From Aldehydirespirator sp963667505 (lineage in GTDB: Bacteria; Actinomycetota; Acidimicrobiia; Acidimicrobiales; Aldehydirespiratoraceae), in the NCBI GenBank assembly GCA_963667505.2, contig OY763490.2, forward strand, positions 496,001 through 560,000: a DNA stretch of 64,000 nt, read 5' to 3'. A model generated the notes under the pieces. That model was not told the origin of the DNA and did not search any database. It saw only the letters and a list, made by a program, of their open reading frames with translations. The translations under genes were made by a program, and so were the position numbers. Below are positions 42,468 through 51,559 of this stretch, piece after piece. Numbering within the stretch: position 1 is the stretch's first letter; each line of letters begins with the position of its first letter.

Positions 42468-44006
42468 TCATTCTCGGAAGGGGATCGTGTCGCTTCTCAT
42501 CACCATGCAGGAGCAGGCGTCGTCGAAGGCGAACACCCGGTAGCCGGCGCTGCCGGTGTAGCTGCCTTCGGAGAAGGCGACCGCGTACACGCTGGCCGAC
42601 TCGAAGGCGTCGCCGACAGCCCACATGGCCGAGCCCATATCGTCGGGACTCATCGAGGCGGCGTGCCGGCCGGCGTGCTGCAGCATGCGCACCGCGTCGC
42701 AATAGAGCAGCGCGCTGCGGGAGTTGGCCCGGCTCTCGAAGGTGATGTCAGCGTCGGCGAGGACGTCCAGGCACTCGGCCTCGGCGTCGTTGGCGGGCGA
42801 CGGGTGCTGGTCGTCGGTCACGTCCCAGCCGGGCAGCACGGTGATCCCCAGCGAGCCGGCCATCAGGTCCGGCGTGTTGCGCATGTTGAACTCGGGGCTG
42901 TCGTAGCTGGTGAGGGCGTAGGCCGGCTCGAAGTTCTGGGTGGCGGCGATGTCGATCAGCCACGGCAGCAGGCGCGACCCGCCCACCGCGATCACCTTGT
43001 CCACATCGGCCGACTTGAAGTCCAGGATCGCCTGCTGGAGCCCGGCCTCGAGAGTCGTGCCGTCGGCGGGATCGACCCAGTTAATCGCGGCTGCCTCGGT
43101 GCCCGCACCGGCCAGGCGGGGCAGCAGCACCTGCTCGTTGATCCGGCGGTTCATGTCGTTATCGATGCCGATGATCCCGACGACGGCGCCGTCGTACCAG
43201 TTCTCCGCCTCCAGCGCGTCGGCCAGGCCGCCCACCAGTTGGTCGTAGCTGGGCAGCAGCGGCGACCACAGGTACGGGGCGAGCTCCTCATATCCGGCAC
43301 GATCCACCGGGAACAGCGTCACATCGAGCATCATCGTGCCCGCGGCGGCGTAGCAGGGTCGGGCGTTGTCCTGGAACTGTCCGGTCAGCACCACCACATG
43401 GGCTCGGTCGTCCTGGGTGATGGCGTTGCACAGTTGCTCCTCGGAGATCGGGGAGTCGGTGATGGCGTTGAACACCTGCACGACGGGCTCGATGGCGTGC
43501 CCGGCCACGCCGCCGTTGTCGTTGGCGTGGGCGACCAGCGCCTCGATGGCGGCCTCCAGGTCGCCCTGGTCGGGAACCTCCCAGCCCAGCGCGGCGGCCA
43601 CCATGCTCACGTCGGTGACGATGAACGACACCACCAGCGGCTCCGCCCCGGCGATCAACTCGGTCACAGGCTGAGCCTCGGCCCTAGCGCCGGATCCGTC
43701 GCCTGAACCGGTCCCGTCGCCTGCGCCGGATCCGTCGCCTGAACCGGTCCCATCGCCTGCGCCGGATCCGTCGCCTGAACCGGTCCCATCGCCTGCGCCG
43801 GATCCGTCGCCTGAACCGGTCCCGTAGCCGGACTCGTCCTCGGTCGCAGTGCCGTCGCTCTCGTCGGCCGCGGGCGCGCTGGTCGCCGCGCCGGGGTCGG
43901 CTTGCGCGGTGTCGGACTCGCCGGAGGATCCTCCGCAGCCCGCGGCCCACAATGCCGCGGCTGCGACCAGCGCGGTCGCTCGGGTGGCTGCACGGGCGCG
44001 GTTCAT
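42468..44006 (-). CDS. ABC importer substrate-binding lipoprotein
   Basis: 512 aa from the ATG at 44006 (AGAGGA before it). Signal peptide with lipobox WAAGC. A flexible acidic glycine/serine linker with four 12-aa repeats (SGDGSGAGDGTG type) holds the domain away from the membrane. Then a type I periplasmic-binding fold: PLVVSFIVTDVSMVAAALG, AHVVVLTGQF, VVGIIGIDNDMNRR, VDKVIAVGGSR. Upstream of the fused permease/ATPase genes, so it delivers their substrate. The ligand pocket cannot be read from sequence. Confidence 0.82.
   Translation of the reverse strand: MNRARAATRATALVAAAALWAAGCGGSSGESDTAQADPGAATSAPAADESDGTATEDESGYGTGSGDGSGAGDGTGSGDGSGAGDGTGSGDGSGAGDGTGSGDGSGARAEAQPVTELIAGAEPLVVSFIVTDVSMVAAALGWEVPDQGDLEAAIEALVAHANDNGGVAGHAIEPVVQVFNAITDSPISEEQLCNAITQDDRAHVVVLTGQFQDNARPCYAAAGTMMLDVTLFPVDRAGYEELAPYLWSPLLPSYDQLVGGLADALEAENWYDGAVVGIIGIDNDMNRRINEQVLLPRLAGAGTEAAAINWVDPADGTTLEAGLQQAILDFKSADVDKVIAVGGSRLLPWLIDIAATQNFEPAYALTSYDSPEFNMRNTPDLMAGSLGITVLPGWDVTDDQHPSPANDAEAECLDVLADADITFESRANSRSALLYCDAVRMLQHAGRHAASMSPDDMGSAMWAVGDAFESASVYAVAFSEGSYTGSAGYRVFAFDDACSCMVMRSDTIPFRE
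43689..43832 (-). repeat. Four 36-nt tandem repeats in the binding-protein linker
   Basis: Units start at 43689, 43725, 43761 and 43797 and differ at very few positions. They encode the 12-residue Gly/Ser/Asp linker, so the copy number can change without a frameshift. Confidence 0.95.
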
Positions 44007-44086
44007 CGGTCGGTCCTCTTTCGCTTCTCGGGCCTCGTCGGATCGGTTCGGGCCGCTCTCGCTGGTGCTCATCGCTAGGTCTTCTC

Positions 44087-44287
44087 TCATTCCGTCGGGA
44101 CTGGGACTGCCGGTCCCGGTCCGGCCGCCGCCTCTACCGCCGCGTCGTAGGCCGTCCTCCTCGAACTCAAGATGCGCGTCGTGATCCAAGCCGCCAGCGC
44201 CAGCAGAGCTACGACGATCACGACGTGCAGCCATTGGGGCAGGCTGAGCCACCAGTTGGCTATGTGGTGAAGGGCTTGGTCGTTCAT
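44087..44287 (-). CDS. Small single-span membrane protein
   Basis: 66 aa from the ATG at 44287 (a longer frame exists upstream). One transmembrane helix WLHVVIVVALLALAAWITT is followed by a basic stretch and an Ala/Pro tail. It lies between the acyl-CoA dehydrogenase and the binding protein on the same strand; perhaps an accessory of the importer. Function unknown. Confidence 0.55.
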   Translation of the reverse strand: MNDQALHHIANWWLSLPQWLHVVIVVALLALAAWITTRILSSRRTAYDAAVEAAAGPGPAVPVPTE

Positions 44288-44401
44288 GCCGGTGAGGTAC
44301 AGCATCGCGCCGAGCAGCCCGCCGAACCACCGTTGCCGGATCACGCCACATCCCCCGATCGGGTGCCGATCATCGCGGCCCACCAATCGGGCGATGCCCG
44401 G

Positions 44402-45688
44402 TCATCGCGCCGCTCCGAACTGGGTGCCCTCGGCGCCGTGCACCAGGTATTCGGCTGCTTCGAGCCGCCCCCGCTCCGGCGGGAAACCCTGCACGAGGGC
44501 CATGGCCAGGTCGCGCAGACCCCGGGCGATTGGAGAGCCGAAACCGGTGCTGCCGGTGCCGCAGGCCTTCAGCGCGGTCACCGCCACATCGAAGCAGTTC
44601 TCGGCGATCTCGCCTTTGGCGACCCGCCAATGGGCGACCTCTTCCTCCTTGGGCAGGAGTCGGGGTTCGGAGGTCTCCAACTCGAGTTGGCGCCGGGCCC
44701 ACATCAGCGCCGCGAGCATGGAGGACTGCATCCTGCCGATCAGCTGCTTGTGCATCTCGCTGCCGCCGATGGGCTCGTCGGTGCCGTGATAGGTGGTGGT
44801 TCGAAGATGGTTCAGGGCGAACTCGTAGACCGCGTGGGCCGCGCCGAGATACACCGACGACAGCGCCACCTGGTTGCCGACGAAGCTGCCCCGGCTCACC
44901 TGGGTCATCTTGACGAACGCTCCGGGCAGTGCCAGCGCGTCCTGCGCGGGCACGAACACGTCCTCGAGCACGATCCCGTGGGTCGCCGACGCCCGCATCC
45001 CCAGCGAGTCCCATTTCGTGCGGTTCGACACCCCCGCGGCGGCCCGCGGCACCAGGAACACCGCGAGGTGCTCGGCGGTGGCCGCGCCCGGCAGTTTGGC
45101 GGTCACCAGATAGTCGTCGGCCACGCCGGTGGCGCAGCCGAACGACTTGACGCCATTGATCAGCCAGCCGCCGTCGGTGGGGGATGCCTCGGTGGCGATG
45201 GCGATGGCCGCGTCCTTCACCCGCACCGACTCGCTGGCGAAGTTGGCCACCCATCGGCCCTCGGCGCCCATCCGGCGCAGCACTTTCTCGCCGAAGGCCC
45301 GCACCGCCGGGATCTCGTCGTCGGAGAACAGCCCGGCGTCGATGGCGGCCAGCGGGAGCAGGCCCCGCGACGTTCCGCTGCACTGGAAGAAGTAAGCGAT
45401 GGCGGTGGACGGACAGGCGGTGGCCATGGCGAACGTCGCGGCGGCCAGGTCGCGCAGACCGCCGCCGAGCCCGCCGTACTCGACCGGCACGTTCAGGCCC
45501 AGCAGCCCCGCGTCGGAGAGCGTCCGCACATGCTGCATCTGGAACTCACCGCTGCGGTCGGCCTCCTCGGCCGCCGCGGCCAAGGCGGGCAGCACGCGGT
45601 CGACGCGCCCGGCCCGCTCTCGCTCCGCGGCCGCCATGTCGTCGACCAGGATCTCGCCCACCCGGCGGAGGGTGGAGTCGGCGGTCAA
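44402..45688 (-). CDS. Acyl-CoA dehydrogenase-like flavoprotein
   Basis: 428 aa. Features of the acyl-CoA dehydrogenase/hydroxylase fold: LGLNVPVEYGGLGGGLRDLAA, ASPTDGGWLINGVKSFGCA, then LGMRASATHGIVLEDVFVP, and the C-terminal CGTGSTGFGSPIARGLRDL. The DszC/HpaB-like C terminus means an oxygenase role is possible as well as dehydrogenation. TTG start overlaps the stop of the CoA-transferase gene (TTGA), implying coupled translation and a shared CoA-ester pathway. Confidence 0.83.
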   Translation of the reverse strand: MTADSTLRRVGEILVDDMAAAERERAGRVDRVLPALAAAAEEADRSGEFQMQHVRTLSDAGLLGLNVPVEYGGLGGGLRDLAAATFAMATACPSTAIAYFFQCSGTSRGLLPLAAIDAGLFSDDEIPAVRAFGEKVLRRMGAEGRWVANFASESVRVKDAAIAIATEASPTDGGWLINGVKSFGCATGVADDYLVTAKLPGAATAEHLAVFLVPRAAAGVSNRTKWDSLGMRASATHGIVLEDVFVPAQDALALPGAFVKMTQVSRGSFVGNQVALSSVYLGAAHAVYEFALNHLRTTTYHGTDEPIGGSEMHKQLIGRMQSSMLAALMWARRQLELETSEPRLLPKEEEVAHWRVAKGEIAENCFDVAVTALKACGTGSTGFGSPIARGLRDLAMALVQGFPPERGRLEAAEYLVHGAEGTQFGAAR

Positions 45689-46938
45689 CAGATCCCCGTC
45701 TCGGCGTAGCGCGCCAGCTGCTCGTCGCTCAGTCCCAGGTGCCCGCCCAGTATCTCGGCGTTGTGCTCGCCCAGTGATGGCCCGACCCAGCGCACCTCGC
45801 CCGGCGACTCCGACAGCTTCGGCACCACGTTCTGCATGGGAAAGTCGCCCAACTCGGGATGGGCCAGCCTCACGATGGCCTCACGGGCCGCGAAATGAGG
45901 GTCTTCGAGCATCTCCGCGGCCCGGAAGATCTTGCCGTTGGGGATGCCGTGGTCGTTCAGCGTGGCCTCGAGCGCTTCAGCGGCGAGCGTGGCCGTCCAC
46001 TGAGAGATCAGATCGTCGAGCTGGGCCTGGTTGTCGCCCCTGCCCTTGTGCGTGGCGTACCGCGGATCGTCGGCCAGCTCGGGTCGGCCCATGGCGGCTG
46101 CGAGCCGGCCGAACACCGCGTCGTGGTTGGCGCCCATCACGATCATCCCGCCGTCCGCGGTCGGGTAGACGTTGGACGGCGCCACGTTGGGAATGATCGC
46201 GCCGGTGCGCTCCCTGACGTACCCGGTGAGGGCGTACTCCGGAACCAGCGACTCCATGATGGCCAGCACCGCCTCGTATATGGCCGAGTCGATGACTTGG
46301 CCCCGGCCGGTGCGATGCCGGTGGTGCAGCGCGGTCAGCGCACCTATGCAGGCGAACACCGCCGCGAGCGTGTCGCCGATGCTGATGCCCATCCGGCTCG
46401 GCGGCGACGACGGGTCCCCCACCACGTAGCGCAGCCCGCCCATGGCCTCGCCCACCGAGCCGAACCCGGCCCGGGCCGCGTACGGGCCGTTCTGGCCGTA
46501 GCCGGTGACGCGCACCAAGATGAGCCCTGGATTGATGGCGGCGAGCTCCTCGTAGGACAGGCCCCAGCGCTCCATCGTTCCGGGCCGGAAGTTCTCGACG
46601 ACGATGTCGGTGGACTCGACGAGCCTGCGGACGAGGCCTTGACCGTCCGCGGAGCGCAGGTTGACGGTCACGGACTTCTTGTTGCGGGCCACCACCGGCC
46701 ACCACAGCGACTTGCCGCCGGAGCGCTCCCGGCCCCACTCCCTCATGGGGTCGCCCACGCCGGGCTGCTCGATCTTGATCACCTCGGCGCCGAAGTCGGC
46801 CAGCAGCTGTCCGCAGAACGGCCCGGCGAGCAGCACGCCCATCTCCAGCACCCGCAAGTCGGCGAGAGGGCCGCCCGAGGCTGCGCTGGCGGCGACGGAG
46901 CCCCCGGTTCCGCTCTGCGGAACGCCGTCCCCATTCAT
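45685..46938 (-). CDS. CaiB/BaiF-type (class III) CoA-transferase
   Basis: 417 aa. LADLRVLEMGVLLAGPFCGQ, then ADFGAEVIKIEQPG and VARNKKSVTVNLRS, are family hallmarks; the catalytic Asp is expected in the VENFRPGTMERWGL region. It moves CoA onto a carboxylate, often a C4-C6 dicarboxylate or carnitine-like acid. The ATG at 46938 overlaps the upstream propeller gene (ATGA). TATAGT ends 6 nt before this ATG and operator site 5 lies in codons 6-11, so the start may be leaderless. Confidence 0.9.
   Translation of the reverse strand: MNGDGVPQSGTGGSVAASAASGGPLADLRVLEMGVLLAGPFCGQLLADFGAEVIKIEQPGVGDPMREWGRERSGGKSLWWPVVARNKKSVTVNLRSADGQGLVRRLVESTDIVVENFRPGTMERWGLSYEELAAINPGLILVRVTGYGQNGPYAARAGFGSVGEAMGGLRYVVGDPSSPPSRMGISIGDTLAAVFACIGALTALHHRHRTGRGQVIDSAIYEAVLAIMESLVPEYALTGYVRERTGAIIPNVAPSNVYPTADGGMIVMGANHDAVFGRLAAAMGRPELADDPRYATHKGRGDNQAQLDDLISQWTATLAAEALEATLNDHGIPNGKIFRAAEMLEDPHFAAREAIVRLAHPELGDFPMQNVVPKLSESPGEVRWVGPSLGEHNAEILGGHLGLSDEQLARYAETGIC
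46907..46923. promoter_or_regulatory. IclR-type operator, site 5, inside the 5' coding region
   Basis: GTTCCG-CTCTG-CGGAAC within the first codons of the CoA-transferase gene, downstream of a TATAGT -10 (46945-46950). It could act as a roadblock. Confidence 0.7.
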
Positions 46939-48545
46939 GGCGCGACTATAGACGCGGCACCGACGACCAGATCGGAGCCGCCGCGGCTGCTGTCGGCCAG
47001 GTCGCCGGACGTGTGGCCGCCGAACACGATCCTGCCGTCGGTTGCGATGGCCAGTCCCGTGAGATCGTCCATCTCCGAAGTGCCCAGGACGGCCGCGTCG
47101 ATCATCGACCCAGCGCTGTCGAATCGGAACAGGACGCCGTCCTGCTCGCCCTCATTGGCGGCGGCGGCCTCGAAGCTGCCGCTCGTGTGGCCCGTCGCGA
47201 CGATGCCGGCGGCGTGGACGCGCACCTCGAACAGCGAGTCGTTGCCGTCGGTCCCGATCTGGGAGACGAACCGCAGGTCGCCGTCGGGCCCGTAGCTGGC
47301 CAGCAGGCCGTCACGGTCGCCCGCGTGCACCGTGTCGGCGGCGGCCTGACCCTCGGTGATTCCGGTTACGTACACGTTGCCGTGGGCGTCGACGCCGGCG
47401 CCGTGCGTCCAGTCGGTGGCCGGGCCTCCGAACTGGCGCGTCCAGACGACCTCGCCGTCGGGGGTCAGGCGGGCCACGAAGGCGTCGCGCTCGCCGCGGT
47501 TGGTCTCGGCCAGGTCTCCCTCGGTGAAGCCGGTCACATACAGCGACCCGTCGGGAGCAGTGGCCGCGCCCTGTCCCCAGTCGGTCCGGTCGGTTCCGAA
47601 CTGCACCAGCCAGGCGCGCTCGCCCTGGTCGTCGAACCGGGCGGCGAACGCGTCCCCGCCTCCGGGCGCCGGATCGTCGCCGATGTCGCCGAAGGTGTAG
47701 CCCGAGACGTAGACGCCGCCGTCGAAGGCGGCCACGTCGAAGCCCCGGTCCCACAGCGGGCCTCCGAACTGGCGCTGCCAGAGCAGGATCCCGTCGGCGT
47801 CGAACTTGGCCAGCCAGACGTCGGCCGAGCCGGCGTTGGGCCCGGCGAGGTCGCCCTCGGTGTAGCCGGCCACGTAGACGACTCCGTCGGGGCCGACCGA
47901 CAGGCCCAGGGGAGCGTCGGCCGCCGGCGTGCCGAGCTGCGTCTCCCACACAGTGGCACCGGTGCTGTCGATGCGGGCGACGTATATGTCGCGGCCTCCG
48001 AACCCCGCGCCACCCAGCGTCCCGTCGGTTGCGGCCGCCAGCACGATGTCGCCGTCGCCGACTACATCGACGGTGTAGCTCGTCTCGGAGCCCTGCGAGC
48101 CGCGCTGGTGCGTCCAGTCCACCGACAGTCGAAGCCCGTCATCGACCGGCGCCGCGCCCGGCGCCGCATCGGCGTCGTCGGCCGACGCCGACTCGTCGTG
48201 GCCGATCGGCGCGTCCTCTGCGGTCACGGCGGCCGGGTCGGTGGCCGCTTCGTCGTCGGTCTCCTGCGTCTCTTCGGTCTCCTGCGCCTCGTCGGTCTCC
48301 AGCGTCTCTTCGCCTGTGGTGTCCTCGGCCCGAGCCTCGCGCGCCGCCGCGTCGGCGCCCTCCCCGGCGGCTGACGCGGAAGGCTCCTCTCGGACCGACG
48401 GCGCGTCTTGGCTCGGTGTCTCGGACTCGCTGCCTACGGCGGTCTGCGGTGGCGGATCGTCGCCGGATGCGCCGCAGGCGGTAGCTGCGAATGCCAGCCA
48501 CAAGGCGGCACAGGCGAGCCGGACCAGCCCGAGCGGTCGAGACAC
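46935..48545 (-). CDS. SBBP-type beta-propeller lipoprotein
   Basis: 536 aa. A signal peptide ends in FAATAC (lipobox). Residues about 25-130 are acidic, disordered and rich in Glu, Thr and Asp. From about 140 there are repeated beta-propeller blades with GDGDIVLAAATDG, VYVAGYTEGDLAGPNAGSAD, VYVSGYTFGDIGD, LYVTGFTEGDLAETNRG and VYVTGITEGQAA, the SBBP repeat. Surface-exposed; probably binds or displays something at the cell envelope. It overlaps the CoA-transferase gene. Confidence 0.85.
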   Translation of the reverse strand: MSRPLGLVRLACAALWLAFAATACGASGDDPPPQTAVGSESETPSQDAPSVREEPSASAAGEGADAAAREARAEDTTGEETLETDEAQETEETQETDDEAATDPAAVTAEDAPIGHDESASADDADAAPGAAPVDDGLRLSVDWTHQRGSQGSETSYTVDVVGDGDIVLAAATDGTLGGAGFGGRDIYVARIDSTGATVWETQLGTPAADAPLGLSVGPDGVVYVAGYTEGDLAGPNAGSADVWLAKFDADGILLWQRQFGGPLWDRGFDVAAFDGGVYVSGYTFGDIGDDPAPGGGDAFAARFDDQGERAWLVQFGTDRTDWGQGAATAPDGSLYVTGFTEGDLAETNRGERDAFVARLTPDGEVVWTRQFGGPATDWTHGAGVDAHGNVYVTGITEGQAAADTVHAGDRDGLLASYGPDGDLRFVSQIGTDGNDSLFEVRVHAAGIVATGHTSGSFEAAAANEGEQDGVLFRFDSAGSMIDAAVLGTSEMDDLTGLAIATDGRIVFGGHTSGDLADSSRGGSDLVVGAASIVAP

Positions 48546-48584
48546 GGGTGCGGTTGTGGCGACCGGCGTCTCAGGGGCCTCTTC

Positions 48585-49361
48585 TCAGGAGCCGCGTCGC
48601 CGCAGGAAGATCGTTCCGCCGCCGACGACCACCACTGCCACGATGGCGATCACCACGATCAGACCGGCCGAGCCGCCACCGTCCGAAGAGGAGTCCGGCG
48701 CGGCCGCGGCGGCCGCGGTTGTGGTGGGTGCGACCGTGGTTGTCGGGGCCTCGGTGGTGGCTGGTGCCTCGGTCGTGGTGGGCGCTGCGGTTGTGGTGGG
48801 TGCCGCTGTGGTCGTGGGGGCCTCGATGGTGGCCGGTGCCTCGGTGGTCGCCGGCGCCTCGGTCGTGGTGGCGGGCGCCTCCTCCGCGGGCTCTTCTTCG
48901 ACGGGTTCCTCCGCGGCCTCGGCGAAGGTGATCTCCACCCCGGCGTAGTTGGCGCTGCCGCCGATCCCGTCGCCGGCCACGATGAAGCACGGGTTGTCGT
49001 GGTCGCAGCGCCCCGGCACGACCTTCACCGGGTACTCGAGCGTCGCCGCGCCGTTGTCGTCCGCGGTGGCGAGGTGCTGGCCGTAGTTGCTCAGCTCGCA
49101 GTCGGCGGGCCCGACGGCGGGGAAGTTGTAGCAGGTCACCACGGTGATGTTGGCCCCGGGCAGGAAGCTGGTCAGCTCCACGGTCACCGTCTCGCCGTCG
49201 GCGATCTCGGTGTCGTTCGACAGGGTCATCGTCTCGCCGTTGTGGCCCAGGCCGTGGTCGGCGGCCGCATGGGGCGCGCCGAGACCGAGCGTCGCCGCCA
49301 CGATCGCCGCGGCCAGCGCCGTGATCCGATAGGAGCTGCGTGCGACGGTCGATGCCCTCAT
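48585..49361 (-). CDS. Neocarzinostatin-like domain protein with C-terminal membrane anchor
   Basis: 258 aa. Signal peptide to about residue 35. Residues about 40-145 have the neocarzinostatin-type immunoglobulin fold: MTLSNDTEIADGETVTVELT, SFLPGANITVVTCYNFP, and Cys pairs in CELSNYG and GRCDHDNPCFIVAGDG. A Thr/Pro/Ala/Glu stalk of repeated TTEAPA follows, then a transmembrane helix (GLIVVIAIVAVVVVGGGTIF) and RRRGS. Neocarzinostatin carries an aromatic chromophore, but many relatives have unknown ligands. Under operator site 6. Confidence 0.78.
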   Translation of the reverse strand: MRASTVARSSYRITALAAAIVAATLGLGAPHAAADHGLGHNGETMTLSNDTEIADGETVTVELTSFLPGANITVVTCYNFPAVGPADCELSNYGQHLATADDNGAATLEYPVKVVPGRCDHDNPCFIVAGDGIGGSANYAGVEITFAEAAEEPVEEEPAEEAPATTTEAPATTEAPATIEAPTTTAAPTTTAAPTTTEAPATTEAPTTTVAPTTTAAAAAAPDSSSDGGGSAGLIVVIAIVAVVVVGGGTIFLRRRGS

Positions 49362-49396
49362 GGCCGTACCTCTGGTGCCTCCTGCTGGACTCGGAA

Positions 49397-49425
49397 CAGT
49401 AACACGCCCGCCGTGTTCCGTTCAA
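49397..49425 (-). promoter_or_regulatory. Candidate promoter overlapping operator site 6
   Basis: On the minus strand TTGAAC (49420-49425), a 17-nt spacer and TTACTG (49397-49402); the -35 lies inside the operator. AGGAGG precedes the ATG at 49361. Confidence 0.5.
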
Positions 49426-49431
49426 CGAAAC
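49415..49431. promoter_or_regulatory. IclR-type operator, site 6
   Basis: GTTCCG-TTCAA-CGAAAC, with an extra GTTCCG half-site at 49435. Upstream of the neocarzinostatin-like gene. Confidence 0.78.
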
Positions 49432-49488
49432 ATCGTTCCGCAACGCGCTCGGGCCGCCGCCTTCGCCGGCGGCGGAGCGGGCCTGCGC

Positions 49489-50118
49489 TCAGAGGCCGGC
49501 GAAGTAGTCGAGCACGTCGGCCTCGTCCACCACATCGGCGTACTTGGCGTGGAGGTCGAACAGGTTGGCCTCATGGACCGCTTCGCTGCGGTCGCCGACG
49601 GCCTGGCGCACCACCACCGGTATGAACCCGTGCTGGCAGGCGTCCAGCGCAGTGGCCCTCACGCAGCCGCTGGTGGAGACGCCGGTCACGACGAGAGTGT
49701 CGACCCGCAGCGCCGTGAGCGTGGACGACAGCGACGTGCCGAAGAACGCGCTGGGGTATTGCTTGGTCACGATGATGTCGTCGGGGCTAAGCTCCAGCGA
49801 GGGCGCTAGCTCGGCCAGCGGATTGCCTCGGTCGAAGCAGCGCAGCGCGTCCACCTTGCGGTAGAACACGCCGCCGTCGGCGCCGCCGGGCTGGTACTCG
49901 ATCCGGGTGAACACCACGGGGACGCCGGCCTGCCGGGCCGCGGCCAGGACCCGCTCGCACGACGCCAGCGTGTCCTCGACGCCGGCGTACAGCGGCGCGT
50001 CCTCCTGCAAGTAGGCCATGGCGAAGTCGATGATCACCAGGGCGGGACGGTCGCCGAAGCCCAGCCTGCCGCTGAACCCGGCCTTGAGGTAGTCCTCGTG
50101 CAGCGCGGTCTCGGTCAT
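49489..50118 (-). CDS. Isochorismatase-fold amidohydrolase
   Basis: 209 aa; the ATG at 50118 is preferred over 50124 because GAGGAG lies 6 nt before it. PALVIIDFAMAYL gives the catalytic Asp, IIVTKQYPSAFFGTSL the Lys, and VVTGVSTSGCVRATALDA the Cys nucleophile. The family hydrolyses amides such as maleamate and N-carbamoylsarcosine. It is in a directon with a NicC-like monooxygenase and maleate-isomerase-like protein, the companions of maleamate amidase (NicF) in nicotinate breakdown, which supports a maleamate-type substrate (inference). Confidence 0.85.
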   Translation of the reverse strand: MTETALHEDYLKAGFSGRLGFGDRPALVIIDFAMAYLQEDAPLYAGVEDTLASCERVLAAARQAGVPVVFTRIEYQPGGADGGVFYRKVDALRCFDRGNPLAELAPSLELSPDDIIVTKQYPSAFFGTSLSSTLTALRVDTLVVTGVSTSGCVRATALDACQHGFIPVVVRQAVGDRSEAVHEANLFDLHAKYADVVDEADVLDYFAGL

Positions 50119-50184
50119 GTGCATCTCCTCGGGATAGTCCGGGCAGTCCGCCTGCGGCGCTGCCGGAGCATTGTCGGGGCCGTT

Positions 50185-51426
50185 TCAGTCTCGCGTCCGG
50201 GCCGGTGCGTCGTCGGGTGTTGCGGCCCGGGCCTCGTCGAGCAGGTCGTCCATGAGCCAGCGGGCATTGACCATCGACGCTTGCAGCATGTAGTCGCGGG
50301 CCGCCTCCGGGTCGGCGGCCGTGGCCGCCAGCCGCTCCAGGGCCTGCTGGCGCACCGTGCCGTCGTCGGCCGCGAGGCTGGCCGCGTTGTGGTGGGTGTG
50401 GCGCTGGACGTACTCCACCGCGAGGCGGCGGCGGAAGTCCGCCATGGCGCTGAGGCGCTCGTCGGCCAGCGCGCCCGAGCACACCGACGCGACGGCGTGC
50501 CCGAGCAGGAAGGCGTCGTGGATGCCCCCGTTCATGCCCATCCCGCCCAGTGGGTTGTTGATGTGGGCGGCGTCGCCGGCCAGCAGCACCCGCCCCGCCC
50601 GGAACGTCTCGGCCACCCGCTGATGCACCGAGTAGATGGTGCGGTGGACGACCTCGAAGCGGCCCGCTCGGCCCGAAAGGCCGCCGAGGAGCCGCTGGAC
50701 GTTGGCCTCGGCCAGCGCGTCGTCGTCGCTGAGGTCGTCGCTCACGGGGAACAGCGCACGCCACAGCGTCGGGGTGCGCAGCAGCACCAGCCACTCGTCG
50801 GGGCCGCTGATGTAGTTGACCGGGCACAGGCCCTCGAAGTCGTCGCCGAAGTCGTGCGGCGTCGAGACCACCAGGTAGCGGTCGGGGTAGGTCATCCCCT
50901 CGAAGGGCAGGCCCAGCGACTTGCGCACCGCGCTGCTGGCCCCGTCGGCCGCGATCACGAAGTCGGCGGCGTGCACCGAGCCGTAGGCCGTGCCCACCTC
51001 GGCATGGTCGCCCCGGTCGGCGGCCGACACCGCCCGGCGCCCGTAGCGCACCTCCACCATTGGGTCGTCAGCGAACCGCTCGACGAGCGTCTCGCAAAGC
51101 TTGAACTGCTCGCACTGCAGCCGGAAGGGGTGGCCGGTGACGTCGGCCAGCGCGCCGAGGTCGAACACGGCCACCGCGCCTTTGTGCCGGTCGCGGTACG
51201 CGAAGCGCGACGCCACGAGGCCTCGGCCGATCAGATCCCCGACGACGCCGACCTCGGCCAGCAGGTCGAGCGTCGCCGGGTGGAAAGTCGAGGCTCGCAG
51301 CTCCTGTGGCAGGGTCGGCTCGGCCTCCATCAGGGTCACGGCCACGCCGCGGCCCGCCAGCACCGCGGCCGCCACGCACCCCACCGGCCCGGCGCCCACG
51401 ACGATGGCCTGCGGCCGGCCGGGCAT
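50185..51426 (-). CDS. FAD-dependent aromatic-ring monooxygenase (PHBH fold, NicC-like)
   Basis: 413 aa. The N-terminal FAD-binding motif AIVVGAGPVGCVAAAVLAGRG, the DG motif VIAADGASSAVRKSLG and the GD motif RVLLAGDAAHINNPLGG define a group A flavoprotein hydroxylase. It resembles enzymes hydroxylating N-heterocyclic acids. Here a pyrrole or pyrrolinone is possible. A 120-nt stretch of 60-nt repeat units separates it from the upstream isomerase gene. The substrate is not determined. Confidence 0.85.
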   Translation of the reverse strand: MPGRPQAIVVGAGPVGCVAAAVLAGRGVAVTLMEAEPTLPQELRASTFHPATLDLLAEVGVVGDLIGRGLVASRFAYRDRHKGAVAVFDLGALADVTGHPFRLQCEQFKLCETLVERFADDPMVEVRYGRRAVSAADRGDHAEVGTAYGSVHAADFVIAADGASSAVRKSLGLPFEGMTYPDRYLVVSTPHDFGDDFEGLCPVNYISGPDEWLVLLRTPTLWRALFPVSDDLSDDDALAEANVQRLLGGLSGRAGRFEVVHRTIYSVHQRVAETFRAGRVLLAGDAAHINNPLGGMGMNGGIHDAFLLGHAVASVCSGALADERLSAMADFRRRLAVEYVQRHTHHNAASLAADDGTVRQQALERLAATAADPEAARDYMLQASMVNARWLMDDLLDEARAATPDDAPARTRD

Positions 51427-51559
51427 CTCAGAACCCGTGCCTCGTTGCTTCGCCCGTCGGCGATGCTGAGCGCAACCGGCCGGGCACTATGGGAGTTCGC
51501 CCCGCTGTGGTGAGCCTTGTCGGTGCCGAGCGCAACCGGCCGGGCATAGCTCAGAACTC
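51424..51559 (-). repeat. 60-nt-period direct repeats between the isomerase and monooxygenase genes
   Basis: The element CGCAACCGGCCGGGCA occurs at 51471-51486 and 51531-51546, offset 60. On the minus strand each unit gives a TGCCCGGCCGG like the monooxygenase start, and the outer units also repeat TTCTGAG before it. The isomerase stop/next start junction is duplicated about two times. Confidence 0.8.
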
